Assembly (NCBI GenBank): GCA_963070105.1
Contig: OY718805.1
Coordinates: forward strand, 3,468,001 to 3,532,000
Length of the DNA: 64,000 bases
Reading direction: 5' to 3'
DNA from: Litomosoides sigmodontis
Taxonomy: Eukaryota; Nematoda; Chromadorea; Rhabditida; Onchocercidae
The notes below the pieces were generated by a model that was not told where the DNA came from, searched no databases, and saw nothing but the letters and a program-made list of their open reading frames with translations. Of the stretch, positions 15,901 through 29,700 are shown piece by piece (position 1 is the stretch's first letter; the number at the start of each line of letters is the position of its first letter). The position numbers were made by a program, and so were the translations under genes.

Positions 15901-18900
15901 ATATAACCCTGATTGGTCAAATTCAGGAAATGATCATGACCCTTCATGTTCAGTACCTAACCGATCGCAGTAAATTTACTAAACAGTTATCAAAAAAGGA
16001 TATATTGCAATATAAACACTACTATCTTCACAAGTAAAATATCCCAAATACTTTTCGTAACACACCAACTGATCGATGATCAGACAGCCATACATATATA
16101 TGAATGAATGAATGAAAATGAACATTATATAATCATTTTCATTCAATTATTTCAAACAGCGGTTTTCGAGTAACGATTGGTAGCTGCCGTTACCACTTTT
16201 ACTTGAAGCAACTAATTCAATTTCTTTGACACCTTAGCAAACCAGTGAAAAAATATAAAATTCGTTCTGCTTTTTGAATGTGTTGTGAGCGCCACTAAGT
16301 ATCACGAGTATTATTATTAACATATGCACAGTGAGCAGCAATGACTGAATAACCTAGAAATTTTTATAGTAATTTTCCTCTTACCCATCCTCTAATTGGA
16401 TTCATCACTAATGAAATTTTTGCAGATCCCCGAAATTAGAACTTACAACGACCGGATGGCGTAAAATCATTATGTATGAAATATTGCTGGTGATGTGGGC
16501 CCGTTGTCGTTGCCGTATAATAGTGTTGTTCATCGGAGTGATCATTATTGTTATCGGTAACGGTGGCCGCTGATATTAGTTCCGTTGTTAGGTCTGCAAT
16601 GTGGTTGCGATAAATTATTATCATATAAATTATAATCATATAAATATATATGGTGAGTTGCGAGACTAACTCAATCCAGCCTAATGTACTTGACTGTTAT
16701 GTTCAACGGCACCTATCGGAACGGTGTACATCAAAAACAAAAAAAACTTATTACTTTACAATATCCGAAACAAATATGAACTGGTATCAATAAAAAAACA
16801 AAAGATGTGGTAGTAAATTCAAAGTTAATGGATCAAATGAATTTTCGCAATGATCAGGAAAAATCACTACATGTTGATTTTCAAAACAATCGGCATACTT
16901 GCATTTTTAAACCTAAGTTTCAGTACAGCATGGTAAACAAGGTTTCAATAAATTTTAGTTTTTTTTAAAGAACACACTACAGCAACAAAATTTGGTCGAC
17001 GCAGATTATTAGTCATATATAATTCAGTGTAGCTAAAAGCACACACTGTTTTTTATTCCAGATGAAATTTGTAATAATCTAACGATGTGGCTCCTCTCCC
17101 TCCGTCCTGACAGCCGGTCCCCTCAGTGAGTGAGAGCGTGTGTGAGAGCATCAAGCACGCACATCTGGTATAGATAGGATCAAAAATTAATTCCACTGAT
17201 TACTGCTTGCTAAAATAAAAAGAGGTATGTGAACCTTGATGATATGCATTCATACTATTCGGTTGTTCCGTTATAGCAAGCTGCTGTCGTCGACTGTATA
17301 TATACTCAGCATTCGATACCATTGTACTCTGTTGCTGCGTGTACACTGCATCGTTATCGATACCATCGCCACCACTACCAGAACAAATATCTTGCATGAC
17401 AGTCGTATTTTTTGATGGAACGAGTGGTTGTGCACCACGGTGCTGCTGTTGGTTTCGTTCGAAATGATCAGGAGGTCGTTCCTCGATCGTCATCTGATTC
17501 TGGAAACGATGATGATGGCTTTCAGAGACTGTCGTTTCATTCAGTAAAGACGGAGGCTGACGGAATGACGACAGCGTTTCGTGTATTGGAGGTAGAACAT
17601 CTGAAAAAGAAAGAAAATTAATTCAAACGGATAGTGAAATAATAAGGTTGAGATATTTTTATTGAAAGGATGGACAAGGGATGAGCCGAAAGTTCTTATC
17701 AAAATGAACATGCCTTATGCTTCAAACTTCTTTAGATATCGAAACATTCTATAAAACACATGAAGGGTGTAACACTGAAGCTTTCTTCCACGAAGGAAAA
17801 CTTTACAGCTGAACTTAAGAATTGATATGCTAGGGAATAATTTCGAGTCTTTATCAATGCGTTTACTTCGATGATTCGGAATTTTTAAGATAAGTCGCTT
17901 CAGCAAACAGTAACTTCAATTCAGTCATTTTTCTTAATTTTCTCGAAGCAGGTGAGGAAATACATTTGCTGGAAAGGATTGGTAGGTAGAAGGGAAATAT
18001 CAGAATCTCAAAATCAATCAAAAGTTCATTCTCACTCATCGACTGCAAGTCTCTTGAACTAAACAGCAGAAGTTTACATGTGAAAGCAGAACTGAAATTA
18101 CAAGAAAGCTTCGAATTGCTTTACTACTAAAATAGAAAAAAACGAACATCTTATTTATATAACTTTTCAGCAGTTATCAATACAGATAGATAAAAACAAA
18201 TAAGTTTCAGAAAACGTTCGAAGCTGCTAAAATTTATTCTGCATAAGTCAAAATATTTTCTTTTCAAGTTTCAAATTCCATTATTATCTCTGCCGTTCGT
18301 CATTTCCCCTGTAACTCTCAACCTTTCTTCCCTCATTTTTCCCGCTTCTTTGTACCCAAGCATAACAGCTGATTAATGCACTCTTTTTAAAGGAATACAA
18401 GGTATCTTATACGCAAAGGCACACAAAGGAATACAAGGTATTTTAAGAAAATTTATATATTGATCAGTGGTTTGTAAAAATATGTTAAACAACACGCGTA
18501 GTTCACTATGATATATTGCTTTTAAACAGGTTGTGATTTGGCTGGAATGCGTAAAAATAAAACCAAACTGGTAACAGTTAATACGGGACCATACTAGAAA
18601 CTTTTTTCACCATAATTTGTATACACATACTAATATAAATTATCGAGAATTGAAGCATGTGTTCAAAAAGTTAATTTCAGAAAAAGGAAATGACAAACTT
18701 TGGGATAAGCAGGCACTTTGAGAGCAATCGGTTGGCTGTGTCATCACGAATGGGTGAGATCCTCTGATGAGATGCTTTTTTTGTTTAGACGTCACTGGTC
18801 CGACCACTACTTTATCAGCTTTCTGAAAAAAACTAAGGAAACAAGTGAATATTTTCGTAATATCTACCAAATTAAGCACTATGCAGGTTCAGAAAACAAT

Positions 18901-19467
18901 AAATCTCAAATGGTCAATGTCGGTTTTCTGTATCCATTCAAAAGCTGAATTTGAGGAATAAGATATTATCGCTGCAATTTTTCAAACAATTCGATATTTT
19001 CTTTCTATGTGGTTATTTTTGTTGAAATAAACCATCACAATGGCTCCTTTGTAACCTGTATAATATCTTAAAGTTTCAATGAATAACGAAATTGCAGTGC
19101 TCTCGAGGAGTTGAAACCGTATAATGATAAACAGCATTTATGGATCATTCTAGGTTTTTCAGCTGAAGACTTGCTCTTGCACTAAAGAACACACTACACA
19201 ACTTTGACGGAAAACTATAATACCTTTTGAGCATTTTGCAGTACTATTGCTGATGACTGTTTTGAATGGCTGATGTTGTAGGGGGTGGTAATCGATGTCG
19301 TGACGTTGTTATGATAACGCTCTTTGGTTGAAACTGTACAAAGTCTCTCACTGCTACTACCACTACTGCTGACGCTACCACTTCCAATATCGTAAGTGAT
19401 GTTAGCTCCAGCTTCTTTACAAGATGATGAAATATTATGTCGTAATTTTACTGACGTTAAACACGAC
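71..19467 (-). CDS. Giant Q/S/T-rich multi-zinc-finger protein, 29 traced exons, both ends incomplete
   Basis: I do not recognise the ortholog. Exons, 5' to 3': 19224-19467, 18699-18822, 17235-17600, 16447-16593, 15031-15156, 14553-14780, 13319-13511, 12360-12449, 12120-12169, 11288-11544, 10915-11144, 10564-10653, 9439-9613, 9112-9275, 8264-8431, 7939-8100, 7176-7581, 6532-7025, 5822-5908, 5319-5525, 3918-4109, 3180-3579, 2879-2973, 2544-2661, 1853-2021, 1377-1530, 918-1083, 631-732, 71-243. All 28 junctions keep frame, giving about 1,859 codons. Intact C-x2-C-x12-H-x3-C fingers lie at 11387-11449, 9189-9251 and 7959-8021, each containing an RHRxxC ending. An intron splits a fourth of this type (exons 1377-1530 and 918-1083) and a C2H2 finger (exons 5319-5525 and 3918-4109). 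A C-x2-C-x12-H-x4-H finger is at 112-177. The rest is low-complexity Q, S, T and N. A nuclear DNA- or RNA-binding regulatory role is inferred. The donor of exon 5822-5908 could instead be at 5781, which would break phase; the donor of exon 6532-7025 is also uncertain. The 3' end lies beyond the left edge. Confidence 0.75.
3516..3548 (-). repeat. Pure (CAG)11 polyglutamine tract
   Basis: Eleven uninterrupted CAG codons lie in the exon 3180-3579, between a methionine and a histidine codon. The pure run should be more length-variable than the mixed tract at 6745-6975. The downstream sequence stays Q-rich (QLQIQQTQVQEQQK). Confidence 0.95.
6745..6975 (-). repeat. Interrupted polyglutamine tract (mixed CAA/CAG)
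   Basis: About 75 glutamine codons in a row are encoded within the exon 6532-7025, with single arginine and histidine interruptions. CAA and CAG alternate irregularly. On the plus strand the same bases read as poly-leucine or poly-cysteine, which are shadows and not genes. The tract follows VGEHLRARHNQR and precedes QSMQMQQ. Such tracts are common in transcriptional regulators; a role here is inference. Confidence 0.95.
18393..18444. repeat. Short direct repeat
   Basis: AAAGGAATACAAGGTAT occurs twice with about 20 bases between the copies, in an intron of the zinc-finger gene. Function unknown. Confidence 0.8.
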
Positions 19468-22400
19468 CTGAAACAAATGCACTAAGCTATGAAGTGTATG
19501 AACAGGTAAAGAAAATAAAATAGCGAAGTCCACTTGCTGCTTTCATTCTAGTCCCTGGAATTGAATTTCAACTCGAATAATTTCAAAATTCGCTCGCCAT
19601 CAAAAATTCAGCAAAAATTTTCGCTTTTTTTAATCAATCTTACCTAAAAACTAAAGGTAGTTTTCTTCAGAAATCCCAATTTTCCGAATTTCCAAATTTG
19701 GATGCAAAATTAAAAGTAACGCATATTCATTTAAAAAAAAGTATCACAAATAAACATATTAACTAAGATTTGTGGCGCTATATTCTAATCTTTTTAACCA
19801 CCATATCGAAAAGAACACTAAGTTCAGCAATCTATTTTTGATATAAGCTGGTCTTTTATCCAAAAGATTGTTAACTAGAATTGCGTGGCATAGAATGAAT
19901 ATTAATATTTTAATTTAATTTTTGCATTTTACTTGATTCTTGTGTAAAATGATGAAAATTATACTCGATGATATTTGAACAATGCTCCTCTATTCAGAAA
20001 CATTAACTAAGTTCTTGAACTCAATCATTAACTTCCGTAGAGAAGTGGAAAAGATATTTGCCTACATTTTAGGAAGCTTATTTCACATAATAGGTGGAAT
20101 TAATAGGTGGAATTTCACACAACAGATGGAATCAGCATTTCAATAGGAAAATCGAAAAAGAACAACTGTTAAAAGCGATAGCAATGGAAAAGGATCAAAT
20201 GGCAATGTAAAAGCAATTATGAGAAAATTTCTGAATGGCATAGCATCATATCAGCATTAATTATTGACTCTTTAGGATGACTTCATGCCCTTAAGCTATT
20301 AATTTAGCCAAGTTTAAAAAAAAAAATAAAGCAGCAGCCTTTTATAGATTAAATGGTTATCTGAAAATAGTTGCAAGGGAGCAGCAGCAGCAGCAGCAAA
20401 AACCAATTTTCGAGAAGAGTATCTCAACGTCCTATCCCTCGCCCCATCTCTTCCCACACACTCAGTGTTTTCGATGGTAGTCGGATGCTCCTTCGTTGGA
20501 AAAGATGTGCACACATATATAGATCGGGACGAATTTATTTTCTGGAATGTATTTTTTTCCTAGAAAAAATTTTTCTTATATGTAAAATATATTAAAATAA
20601 TGCAACTGTATCATTCAATGCATCATTCTCACTTCTGGCTTGTTTAAAAGTTGCATATGAAGCATTTCAAAATATTAGCAACTTTGTATGCTATAAAATT
20701 CTGCTCTGCGAGAAATTACTATTCATATTAAACGAAGAAAATTTTCACATGAAATCTCAGTGTACTGTTGCAAATGATTTTTTAAAAACGTTGTTGTGTA
20801 AAATAACCTTTTAGGAATTTAGTTTTGAAAAATATTGAAACAATAATCTACTAACTCAGTGACGTATGCTTGCGTGTTACATCACTCAATTCTTTTGACA
20901 GGGATATATGATAAGTGATAAAAATCTAACGCACCAACTTCCCAACAACAAAACAATTTTTGAACAAAGAAAGCTATTGAAATATAGTTAGGACACCAAT
21001 AAGATTGAAATTACAAAATTTCTAAAACGAACAAAAAAAAAAGGTTCCTGGAGAAGAGTGGAGAGAATACTAAAATATCAAAACAATAAAAAATAAGCAA
21101 CAAGCTCCTATACTAACTCATAAAATCCGAAAACCCACAATTTGTCCTTCAACTGCTTTCTAAAATTATCCGAAATTATTTTTTGAAGTTGCATTTTTCA
21201 AACATGATATGAATTCTGATTATGTAAAGTGCGGTTTGCACTTAAGCAGTTTTATTGATCTGTTTAGCAAAAAAAAGCAACATTTCTAGAAACTTACGAA
21301 ATTCTGCAGGACAGAAAACATTACAATGTGAAAAAACTGACAAATAGCATTTCACAAATACAGCAACGATGTCATACATTTTTGGCCTCGATCACAGAAA
21401 TGAACGAAAGCGTCGCAACACTAAATTACGACAGGTTTTTTTTTTAACTGCAGAAAAGTGAAAAAAATAAACGGAAAAAGGGATGAAATAGGATACAGGA
21501 GGATTTAACTGCCGTATCTATTAAAATAGATCTGAAAATTTTCTTTTCCTGCTTTTAATTCATGTTTAATTAAAGACGATTAAAGAATAAAAATAAATCG
21601 ATGCATCCTATAATGTTTGAATCCATAAAAATTTTTGATGAAGAGCTGTTGAGAGAGAATTTTTTTTAAATAGAACTTTATTATTATTTTCCAAAAAAAA
21701 TACTTAAAAAAACATCAAAAAACGTTTTGAGAGAATTCCGATTGTGGCCGGTAAAGAGGAATAGAAGCTATGGTATACACCCGACAAGTCTTCCCAGTTT
21801 CATATCGAAATTTACCATTCATATATGAGATTACTAAAGAAAAATAGTTCAATTTTATATTTCGGTTTTAACTAATTGGGTTATGCAGACAAACTTTAGC
21901 AAATCTTGGCATCGTTTGTCTATATCAATTATTATGATATAACATAGCTTTTGTCTAACCTCTTTGAATAACGTTTACATAGTTTAGGTAATTTTAGTTC
22001 AAATTTAATGAAAACGGTGTCAGCGTTAATCTCGTTTCAGATCAGTATACGGTAGAGGTATGATTGTTATCGGTTCATGATACGCTAATATAGATAAAAC
22101 CTCCAGAAAGGATATTTGAAGCAATCTAACTTTATTCATGCCAATTTTTATTGCAATAAGAGATTGTTATATGAAGCAAAATACGATTATCGAAGCGAAA
22201 TATATAGAAAGACTTAAAAGATTGCAAAAATAATTCTTAAAGCTTAAGTAAGGAATAAATTTAAAAGAGTTGACTGATAATTGACATCGTAAAACACTTT
22301 TTTCGCAGGCCTTTCTATAGCTACATTTCGCTTCGATAAGCGCATAACCCTAATGATAATAGGCAATCATTACAAAATATCTGACTTTGTTTATGCCATT

Positions 22401-25400
22401 ATGTATTGGAATAGCAATTATGGCAGTGCTCCGTCTTATTAGCTCAAGAGGATAGTCTGGTTAGTTTCATTTTTTGAAGATAACTACTTCTCTGCTCTAC
22501 ATTCATAACGGTTTTCATTTCTCATAAATTTGTGTCAAGTAACCTATTATCGCCCGTTGACCTGAAGCAAATTATATCCTTGTTCTCATCAAATAGAGAA
22601 CAATATTCATCGTATAATAAACACAGCAAAACTATTTCTCTCACACAAATGTTTCATTTTTTAGTAAATTATTACGCAATAACTTACTTCATATGCCATG
22701 AAATAAAACACGACGCACCTAAATAATTAAACATTCTTATTGCTACAAGCGAGAATGGCATGAAGTTTTGCTGACGACTGAAATGTGTATCAACAATTAC
22801 ATCGAATTAAACACATCTAGCTTCATCAAACGAGAGAAGACATCGTTGCTGATATAAAGTCAAAACAATATAGTAACGTGTTGTGCAGATAAAAGCGTGA
22901 CAAATCAATGAACATGGGGAACCGGGAAAAGACGTCTGATAATGAATTGCCTGAAAACTGGGAATAGATGGAAGAATGGAACTCCTATTTTTGGGAAAAA
23001 AGGAAAGCGAAACGACATTCAGAAAGAAGGCGGAACAGGACGAAATGACTCTCAAATAATAAAAATGGTGAGGATTGAAAAAAAGAAACATTCCTGGAAA
23101 ATGAAAGCAGAGTTTGCCTCAAGCATTTTCTCTTCTTCTCTTTCCTCTAAGTGCTTATTCATCTGTAAACAGTTCAAAGTGCCGTCACAGACGTCTATCA
23201 CCATCAAATGTATGCATAAGCATTGTATATCAGATGAACTGCTTTTTTCAGAAATACTCAGTTTCTCATGCCTTATATCAAGCTAGAAAATACCATAACA
23301 ATTATTAAACAAATGTAATTTCTACTTCTCCATGACTGAGGTAGAAAAACATTTTCTGAAACACAAGTGCCACAAAAACACATCGCTCCTTGTCAAAAAA
23401 TGAGAAAAACTACTTTTAAAACTGCAATGTTCAACGGATAGATGATGTGAATTCATAATTTACTAAAAGCGACGTCTTCAGCAGTACAAAATTAGATATT
23501 TAAATTTGTTTACAACAAGCCAGAACGATTCTTCGGACAAATTTTATGTATTGGCCAAAAATCCCCGGAGCCTTAATCCAGGTACTGGGAAACATCTCAC
23601 CAAATTAAACTAACCACAAACCACAAAGGTGATCTTTTCTATTCACCATATCGAAACATTATGACAAAGACTAAAAATGCCATTAATAAGGATAAAAGTT
23701 ATTGCTCAAAGGGTCAAGCTTCATTCACGATAGTGTTTTTCTTAAAAAACGGCACCAAATATCATTTTCTGACAAAAACTGCCCAATGCTATGAGAAAAA
23801 AATCTGCTCAGTCAAACAACTTCTAATAAATTTTCGTTATCCGCTGAAAAAAGAATGGAATGAAATCACTTCATTTTTCATCACGCACTTTTCAGAAATG
23901 TGTCGTTTTGATATTTATTATCACCGTTTTTACGCATTTTTTTTCCACCCCTGTAATATAACATTGTAAAATATAAAGTAGTGAGGAAGAATTAATAAAA
24001 ATAAGTATTTTAGCACGCTTACGATTGATAATAAATATTAAACGACGGAATGAAATGTAAAAAACTTTAACAATGAAACGAAAAAAGTGAGAAGAAGGCA
24101 TTACAGGAGATGTGGGTGACGGTTGACCAACAGTCCAAACTTTTCAAACTATTAAAACTTTGTTGCTACTCCGTAAATTAATTATAAATTTGCAATCCGC
24201 ATAAAACAGTTTCAAAAAGCGAACAAAAAATCAAAAGAAAAAAGTTAATGGTCGCCTAAAAATTCAATCAATTCAAGCTTCAAAATGACTAAGCAAATTT
24301 TCAATATGGATAGTAGCAACAAAGAGAAGTATACAATTACGTTGAATCCTTATAATGGAGATGAAAATGGTTTCGAAGAATAAGTTTTAAAAGAATAAAT
24401 GCTGCTTTAGTGAGAAAGTGAAACTGAGTCACAAGGTTCACATTCTGAACTTATGTTCACGATGTAATTTGCTATTAAATACGAAGTCTTAATTGCTATT
24501 AAAAGAATCAACAAATAAAAAGTGTAACAAATTAAGATGATAAATTTTTATTAAAGAGAACGGAAATATGAGGAAGACTACAATCCCAGTGTGAAATCCT
24601 TATCCTCACAGCAACCAAAATCATTGCATGATTTAACGTTATCCCGTTATTCAGTGTCCAATCTTGTACAGTAGTTATATACCATCATGCACAATCATTT
24701 ATAAGTAATGAATGCACTTTACGTCCTTTTACTCGCCTTTAACCTTCGCCTACCGCATTCGACTTTCCCATTTGTCAGAAGATGCTGTCAAAAGTGGATA
24801 TGAGGAGAATATTAACTGGAAGCAAACGCACTACGACGATGGAATAGGCCTCTGATTGCGATTAAACAAACAAAGCAAGCTTATTAAATTTGGTTAAAAC
24901 TTCAGAGGAGAGAAAGCAGAAAAACAGAAACAAAGTAATAAGTGAAGAAGAATCCTACAGGAAGAACACAGTTGGTTGTATGGAGTTGTTTAATAGCAAA
25001 GAACAGAAATCAAAATCCAACGGGAATTTTGCAAAAATGCTAGTTGCAAATAGCCCATAATTCTGGTCATCTGTTCTTGCATTACAGCAATCGCTCAAAA
25101 TCTTACCTCTCTTCCGTCCCTGTTTTCAACCTTAGCAGATCCATTTCCATACAAATTAATTTGAAAATTAGAAGAACTCACTCTGCAAACTGTTTTATTT
25201 CATAGCCTTTTTTTCAATTTAAATTATTGCACTCACTAAATTTGCGTTCATGATGTATGTAAACAAGATTTTCACAACTTATCTTTCCAACTCGAGATTT
25301 CAGCATATTAATTTGTCCACGACTAAATGCCGATAAAAATTTCTTAATACGTCAGAATTGCAGTTTGCATTCTTTCTTTATTCGAATTGATTGATATTTA

Positions 25401-25833
25401 ACTCAATCTGATTTAGCAATGCACATTTGTCGGTAACCGAGACAACCATTAACACCACCTTGCGTCCCACAGATATTTTATACATAGTAATCATCATCTT
25501 CCCCTGCCAACAAAGAAGCCATTCAATTACAGTAATGCTACAGATGTGGATCTCTCGCATCATCACAAATATGTTGCGTTCTTCGCAAGCTGTACAAGAA
25601 TACTTTGATATTATAAGTATTATTGCAGCGACTCATTACCATCACTATTGGCAGATCTCTTCCCAACATACACACAGGTGTTACACACACTACTTAGGCA
25701 GTTTCTTTTATGGACTCCTTTCCCTCCTCTCTTTCCCCGTTGCATGAAAATGAAAATGAGAGTCATAAACACTGAATGAAATTTAATTATAAGCAAAATG
25801 AGCTCTATCCAAGCTTTAGTTTCAGACAACAAC
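19468..25833. other. Presumed long intron or non-coding stretch
   Basis: No gene-like reading frame was found on either strand. It contains a short CAG run at about 20381-20398 and many A/T homopolymers. If the 25834-25900 exon is real, this is one 6.4 kb intron of the zinc-finger gene. Confidence 0.4.
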
Positions 25834-25900
25834 AATCTCCAACATAGAGGGCAATTGTGAGACAGGACGGAAGAACAGGAAAAGAATGAGCTGAGCGCTG
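25834..25900 (-). CDS. Candidate upstream exon supplying the first half of a zinc finger
   Basis: The 67-base segment follows an acceptor ending TTCAG and stops before GTTGTT, a weak donor. Read with one carried base it ends in CPLCWR plus two bases. Joined to the exon starting at 19467 this completes C-x2-C-x12-H-x5-C, the same layout as the other fingers of this gene. Entry phase 1 and exit phase 2 match the neighbouring candidate exon (30815-31008) and the 19.4 kb exon. I found it by searching the minus strand between 19.5 and 26.7 kb for a CxxC half-finger, so chance is a real possibility. The intron to 19467 would be about 6.4 kb. Confidence 0.35.
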
Positions 25901-26739
25901 CTGAATGAGTGAATGCATACACTATTTGCATGTGGATTGAAATACTCATCCAATAATGTTCCTAGGCTATATAGTGTCATATTGATCGTTAATCTCTTCA
26001 TACACTGCATTGTAAAAACTCGCTGACTATGGAAGACGAAATTCCATCCATCCAGAGTTAAAGAGCTCTTCATCCAATATTTTCTCTTTATAGTCTGACT
26101 AATTACTACGTACCTTCTAATACCTCAATAAGCCTGTTCGATAAAGCAGAACTATCCGTGATTTGTAAACTATCCTCCTGAAATCAAATCTACTGATAAA
26201 ATCAAGCCATAACAGCCACCAATTTTTGTTTTTAATCTATCATTAACTGGATTTTTGCAAAATATTGATCACTCTGTAATATTATCTGAAATAATCATAT
26301 CCGACAGCTTCCGTGGAAAACAGTTTCATGTACATTTCAAGTTTAATATCCTTTTACTATACAGCTCAACAGTTTGAATGTTGCCAATCGTTTTATTGTA
26401 GAAACACCATCGCTATAATAAAAACCTCGGATAGAGTGGCAGCGGCTACACTACACTTTTCATACAAATAGAAATTTTCGTGATTAAAAGCTGGAAAAAA
26501 AAAACAGATGAAAAAAAGGAGGAGAGTAAATATTAACGTGGAAGAAGGTGTGATGATGAAGAAGGTGCACTGATAATAATCTAAAAGAGGGATAGAAGCT
26601 GAGTCTTTTAATAGAAAAGTAGTATTAATTAGTCAATTCTGAAAACTCTGCGCTGAAAGTATGGGAGAAAAACTAATTGAAATGCAGGCGAACGCGAATA
26701 GAAACTGGATGAATAGAAGCAAAATTCCTATCCTATCAC

Positions 26740-26789
26740 CCTTCCCTCGTCGTTTCGTTGAGGCATTTTGATGAGAATTCATTTGCACG
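26740..26789 (-). CDS. Possible short first exon with a start codon just after an acceptor
   Basis: A CATTTCAG acceptor is followed after seven bases by ATG and 14 open codons rich in N, S, K and R. The segment ends before GTGATA. The acceptor could receive a spliced leader. It leaves in phase 1, which would fit the candidate exon at 25900 as an alternative first exon for the zinc-finger gene. The motif is short and could be chance. Confidence 0.2.
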
Positions 26790-29700
26790 CTGAAATGAAT
26801 GCAGTGCCGCACAAAGCTCCCTCTCCGACCCTTAACCGATTTAATGTAAATTCTTATGCTCTAATGATTGTTCATGGAGTAATCTCAGTTCTAAAATGGA
26901 ATGAATTTACCATTGAAATCTAAAGATCATGGTGAGAATAGAGAAAAATAATGGCAAGAGCAATAAAAGCTCTTATTAAATTATACAAAAGAACCGATTT
27001 CCCTGCTCGTGTGTTTCACAGCTGCAGATCTAAAACAAGTGTTTTTATTTACGTTAGACTATGGCAGGACTGGCTAGGTCCGTCTAGCCAATTACAATCA
27101 GAACCTCATATTAATAAATCTTACTTCCCTGAACATGCAGAAGCTAAATGATAAACAAATGCAATGCTATATCCATGAGTTAGAAAATTTTTTTAAAACT
27201 AAAAATAGGGCATTTTACAGCATTCAGCTAGTATAAGTAGGCGACGTTTAATTAACCTCAGGAGCAATGAAAATGAAAGTTTTGGAGAAATAAAAATAAG
27301 AGTGAAATTATAGAAATAAATACACGACAGAAAGAACACCGAAAAATTAGCGGACATGGGTAGGTTTGAAACCATCAAGCTTATGTTTTACTTGCCATGC
27401 TGCTTACTTAGATGTTCGAAGCAATATAAAGTTGAAACAAACTGCAGATTAGTTAAGCTTGACGCGGTCAAGAGAATGACTAGGTCTGCTAGACAAAAGA
27501 GTAAGAAAGAAAATTTACTTCGTCATTTAAGCAAATTTTCCATCTATTGTGATTTGTTATGTTCAAATTGAATGACACTACATTTCATGAAATCAAAAAT
27601 AACATACTAAACAAAGCAAAATCAACAATGTTATAAGCTTAATTAGTTTTTATGAGAGCAAAACAACATCTGGAAAACTCGGTGCACTGTTGCTCTGTTC
27701 ATAAAATATGCCCGTACCGCTTCTGATACAGAACATTAATTCAAACACTCATCGTTTGGTCACGAATTACGAAATTATAATTGCTACGCTTTTCAACGTA
27801 AATAGAAAAGACGTAAATGTAGAAAAGACTTCGAATATGCCATTCCATTCCATAAAGGTTTTAAGCACGGCTAAGGAAGATAACTTTTCTGCTATCAGCG
27901 AAAAACTTGAGAATATAGGAGCGAGCTTCAAATTTAAATCCAAAACAAAATAATCCAAGGGAACCAAAAACTAAGCTCATAAAATAAAAAACTTCTTATT
28001 CATTCTATAAATGGATGCACTTTTTGAGTTATATCTTAAAAACAAAATGTCTAATTTCAGAATTTTATGAGTGCTGAACATTTCCACTGCACTATTTCCA
28101 TCGAAGATTTGGGAATGTATTTCTTACGCTTTTCATAAATGAGAAGTTTAGAAAATATTTCCAATCTTTTCATATTTCCCTTAAGATTGCCTTAAGTACT
28201 ATTTTTTTTAATTTTTATGTAATTGAAGACTGACGAAAAATGTTGCAAGAACCTTTATTAAGGGAAAGAAATCGTAACAATTATTTATCATTTATCCGAA
28301 ACGCAATATCTGATAAATAGTCTAGTATATTCTAAAACTCGGGAAGAGAACCACTTATAAAGTTAAAAAGAGATAGAAGAATAAATCAAAAAAACATTTG
28401 TCATGGGAGTAAGCCCATGAATGAGAGGGCCTTTTGCAAAAAATGGATAAGCTCTAAAGCACAATAATCCATTTCCGCACAGTTGCGTCACAGTTCTCTT
28501 GAAATAAGTAAAAAGAAACTCCATGCAGGATAATGAATGTGCACCTGTTTTTGGTAGTGGATATTTGTTCAAGGAGTGAATAACGGTCTAGTTTTTTCAC
28601 GAATCGGATGTCATTCAATCGATTGAAACTATTATCCAACAATTCATTCGCACAATCTGCAATTTTCCCCTTATTACTTATATTTTTTTCATGTTTTTAC
28701 AATTATTATATAGAGAGGGGGAAAGAAACTCCGTTGTAAATTTTAGCAATATATAAATGATCACTGAAAACCTTCAGAAAAAGATTACTAAAAATACTAA
28801 CTCTTTTTATGTTAATTATTACTCGATAAGACTTAACACATGATAATGCCGCATAATTCATACGGTTGAATTTATAGGAAAGGACTGAACCCTGTTTCAA
28901 TAAAAAATTTTTACCCACACACAAACAAAATATCAAATAGAAGTTCTATGGTTATCAGTATCATTATTGTGGTTACAAAGAACTGTCAGCTGGGCTATCT
29001 AACTTCCATACCACAAATAATGCAGATCACTAACCTAAGACCATTGATAAGTAAGAGTGGATTGCAACTATCATCTGAACGACAGGAATAATTCTAATAA
29101 AAATCAAACGCATGCAATTAGCTTCCTAATGAATTCACTCAGCTTTAAACATCATGACTTCGATTAACTTGAATAACGCAGGTGTCTTGTATTAACAACA
29201 ATATTCTATGATCCAGCTCGTACTGGTTACTATATCAATGAGATCGGCAAATTCGCTAAATAATGCTCTGTTTTATCCACATTGGGGCATTATCCAGTAT
29301 TTCATCTAAACCAGTCTGCTACTGTCCAAAATTTCGTAAGATAAACTGTCGACATAATATGTTCAAATATCAACTGGCTCAGTGGTTCAACTTTCAAGAA
29401 CGACCATTACTCACAGCGAGTAATTCTCACGTAACTATAGAAGCTGAATGTAAAAGAAATGAGTAGATTTGAAAGAGCATAGAACAAACTAAAAGTAATG
29501 GAATAACAAAAATCATGAAGTGAGGTATACGACAAGTCCCCTTTTTAAATGAGTGACATAGAAATTCTCTTCTGGAAATGATTGATGCTCCACTCGTAAA
29601 CTCATTTTTCACCTACAAGTGCGCTTCTTTCAACAAAAGTTACGCATTATCAAAATGATATTTATGCTAAATGTGACGCTGTTCCATCAACATTCTGCGA

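Noticed and set aside
20314..20514. Minus-strand frame with an alanine run and GARDR
   Set aside because: No convincing splice sites or phase fit with the zinc-finger gene; the alanine run is a short CAG repeat read in another frame.
24283..24384. Plus-strand 32-codon ORF
   Set aside because: Too short, isolated, and without recognisable motif.
25378..25650. Minus-strand open frame with a CTAC...HIC pattern resembling a finger
   Set aside because: Spacing does not match the fingers of the neighbouring gene and no acceptor or donor frames it.
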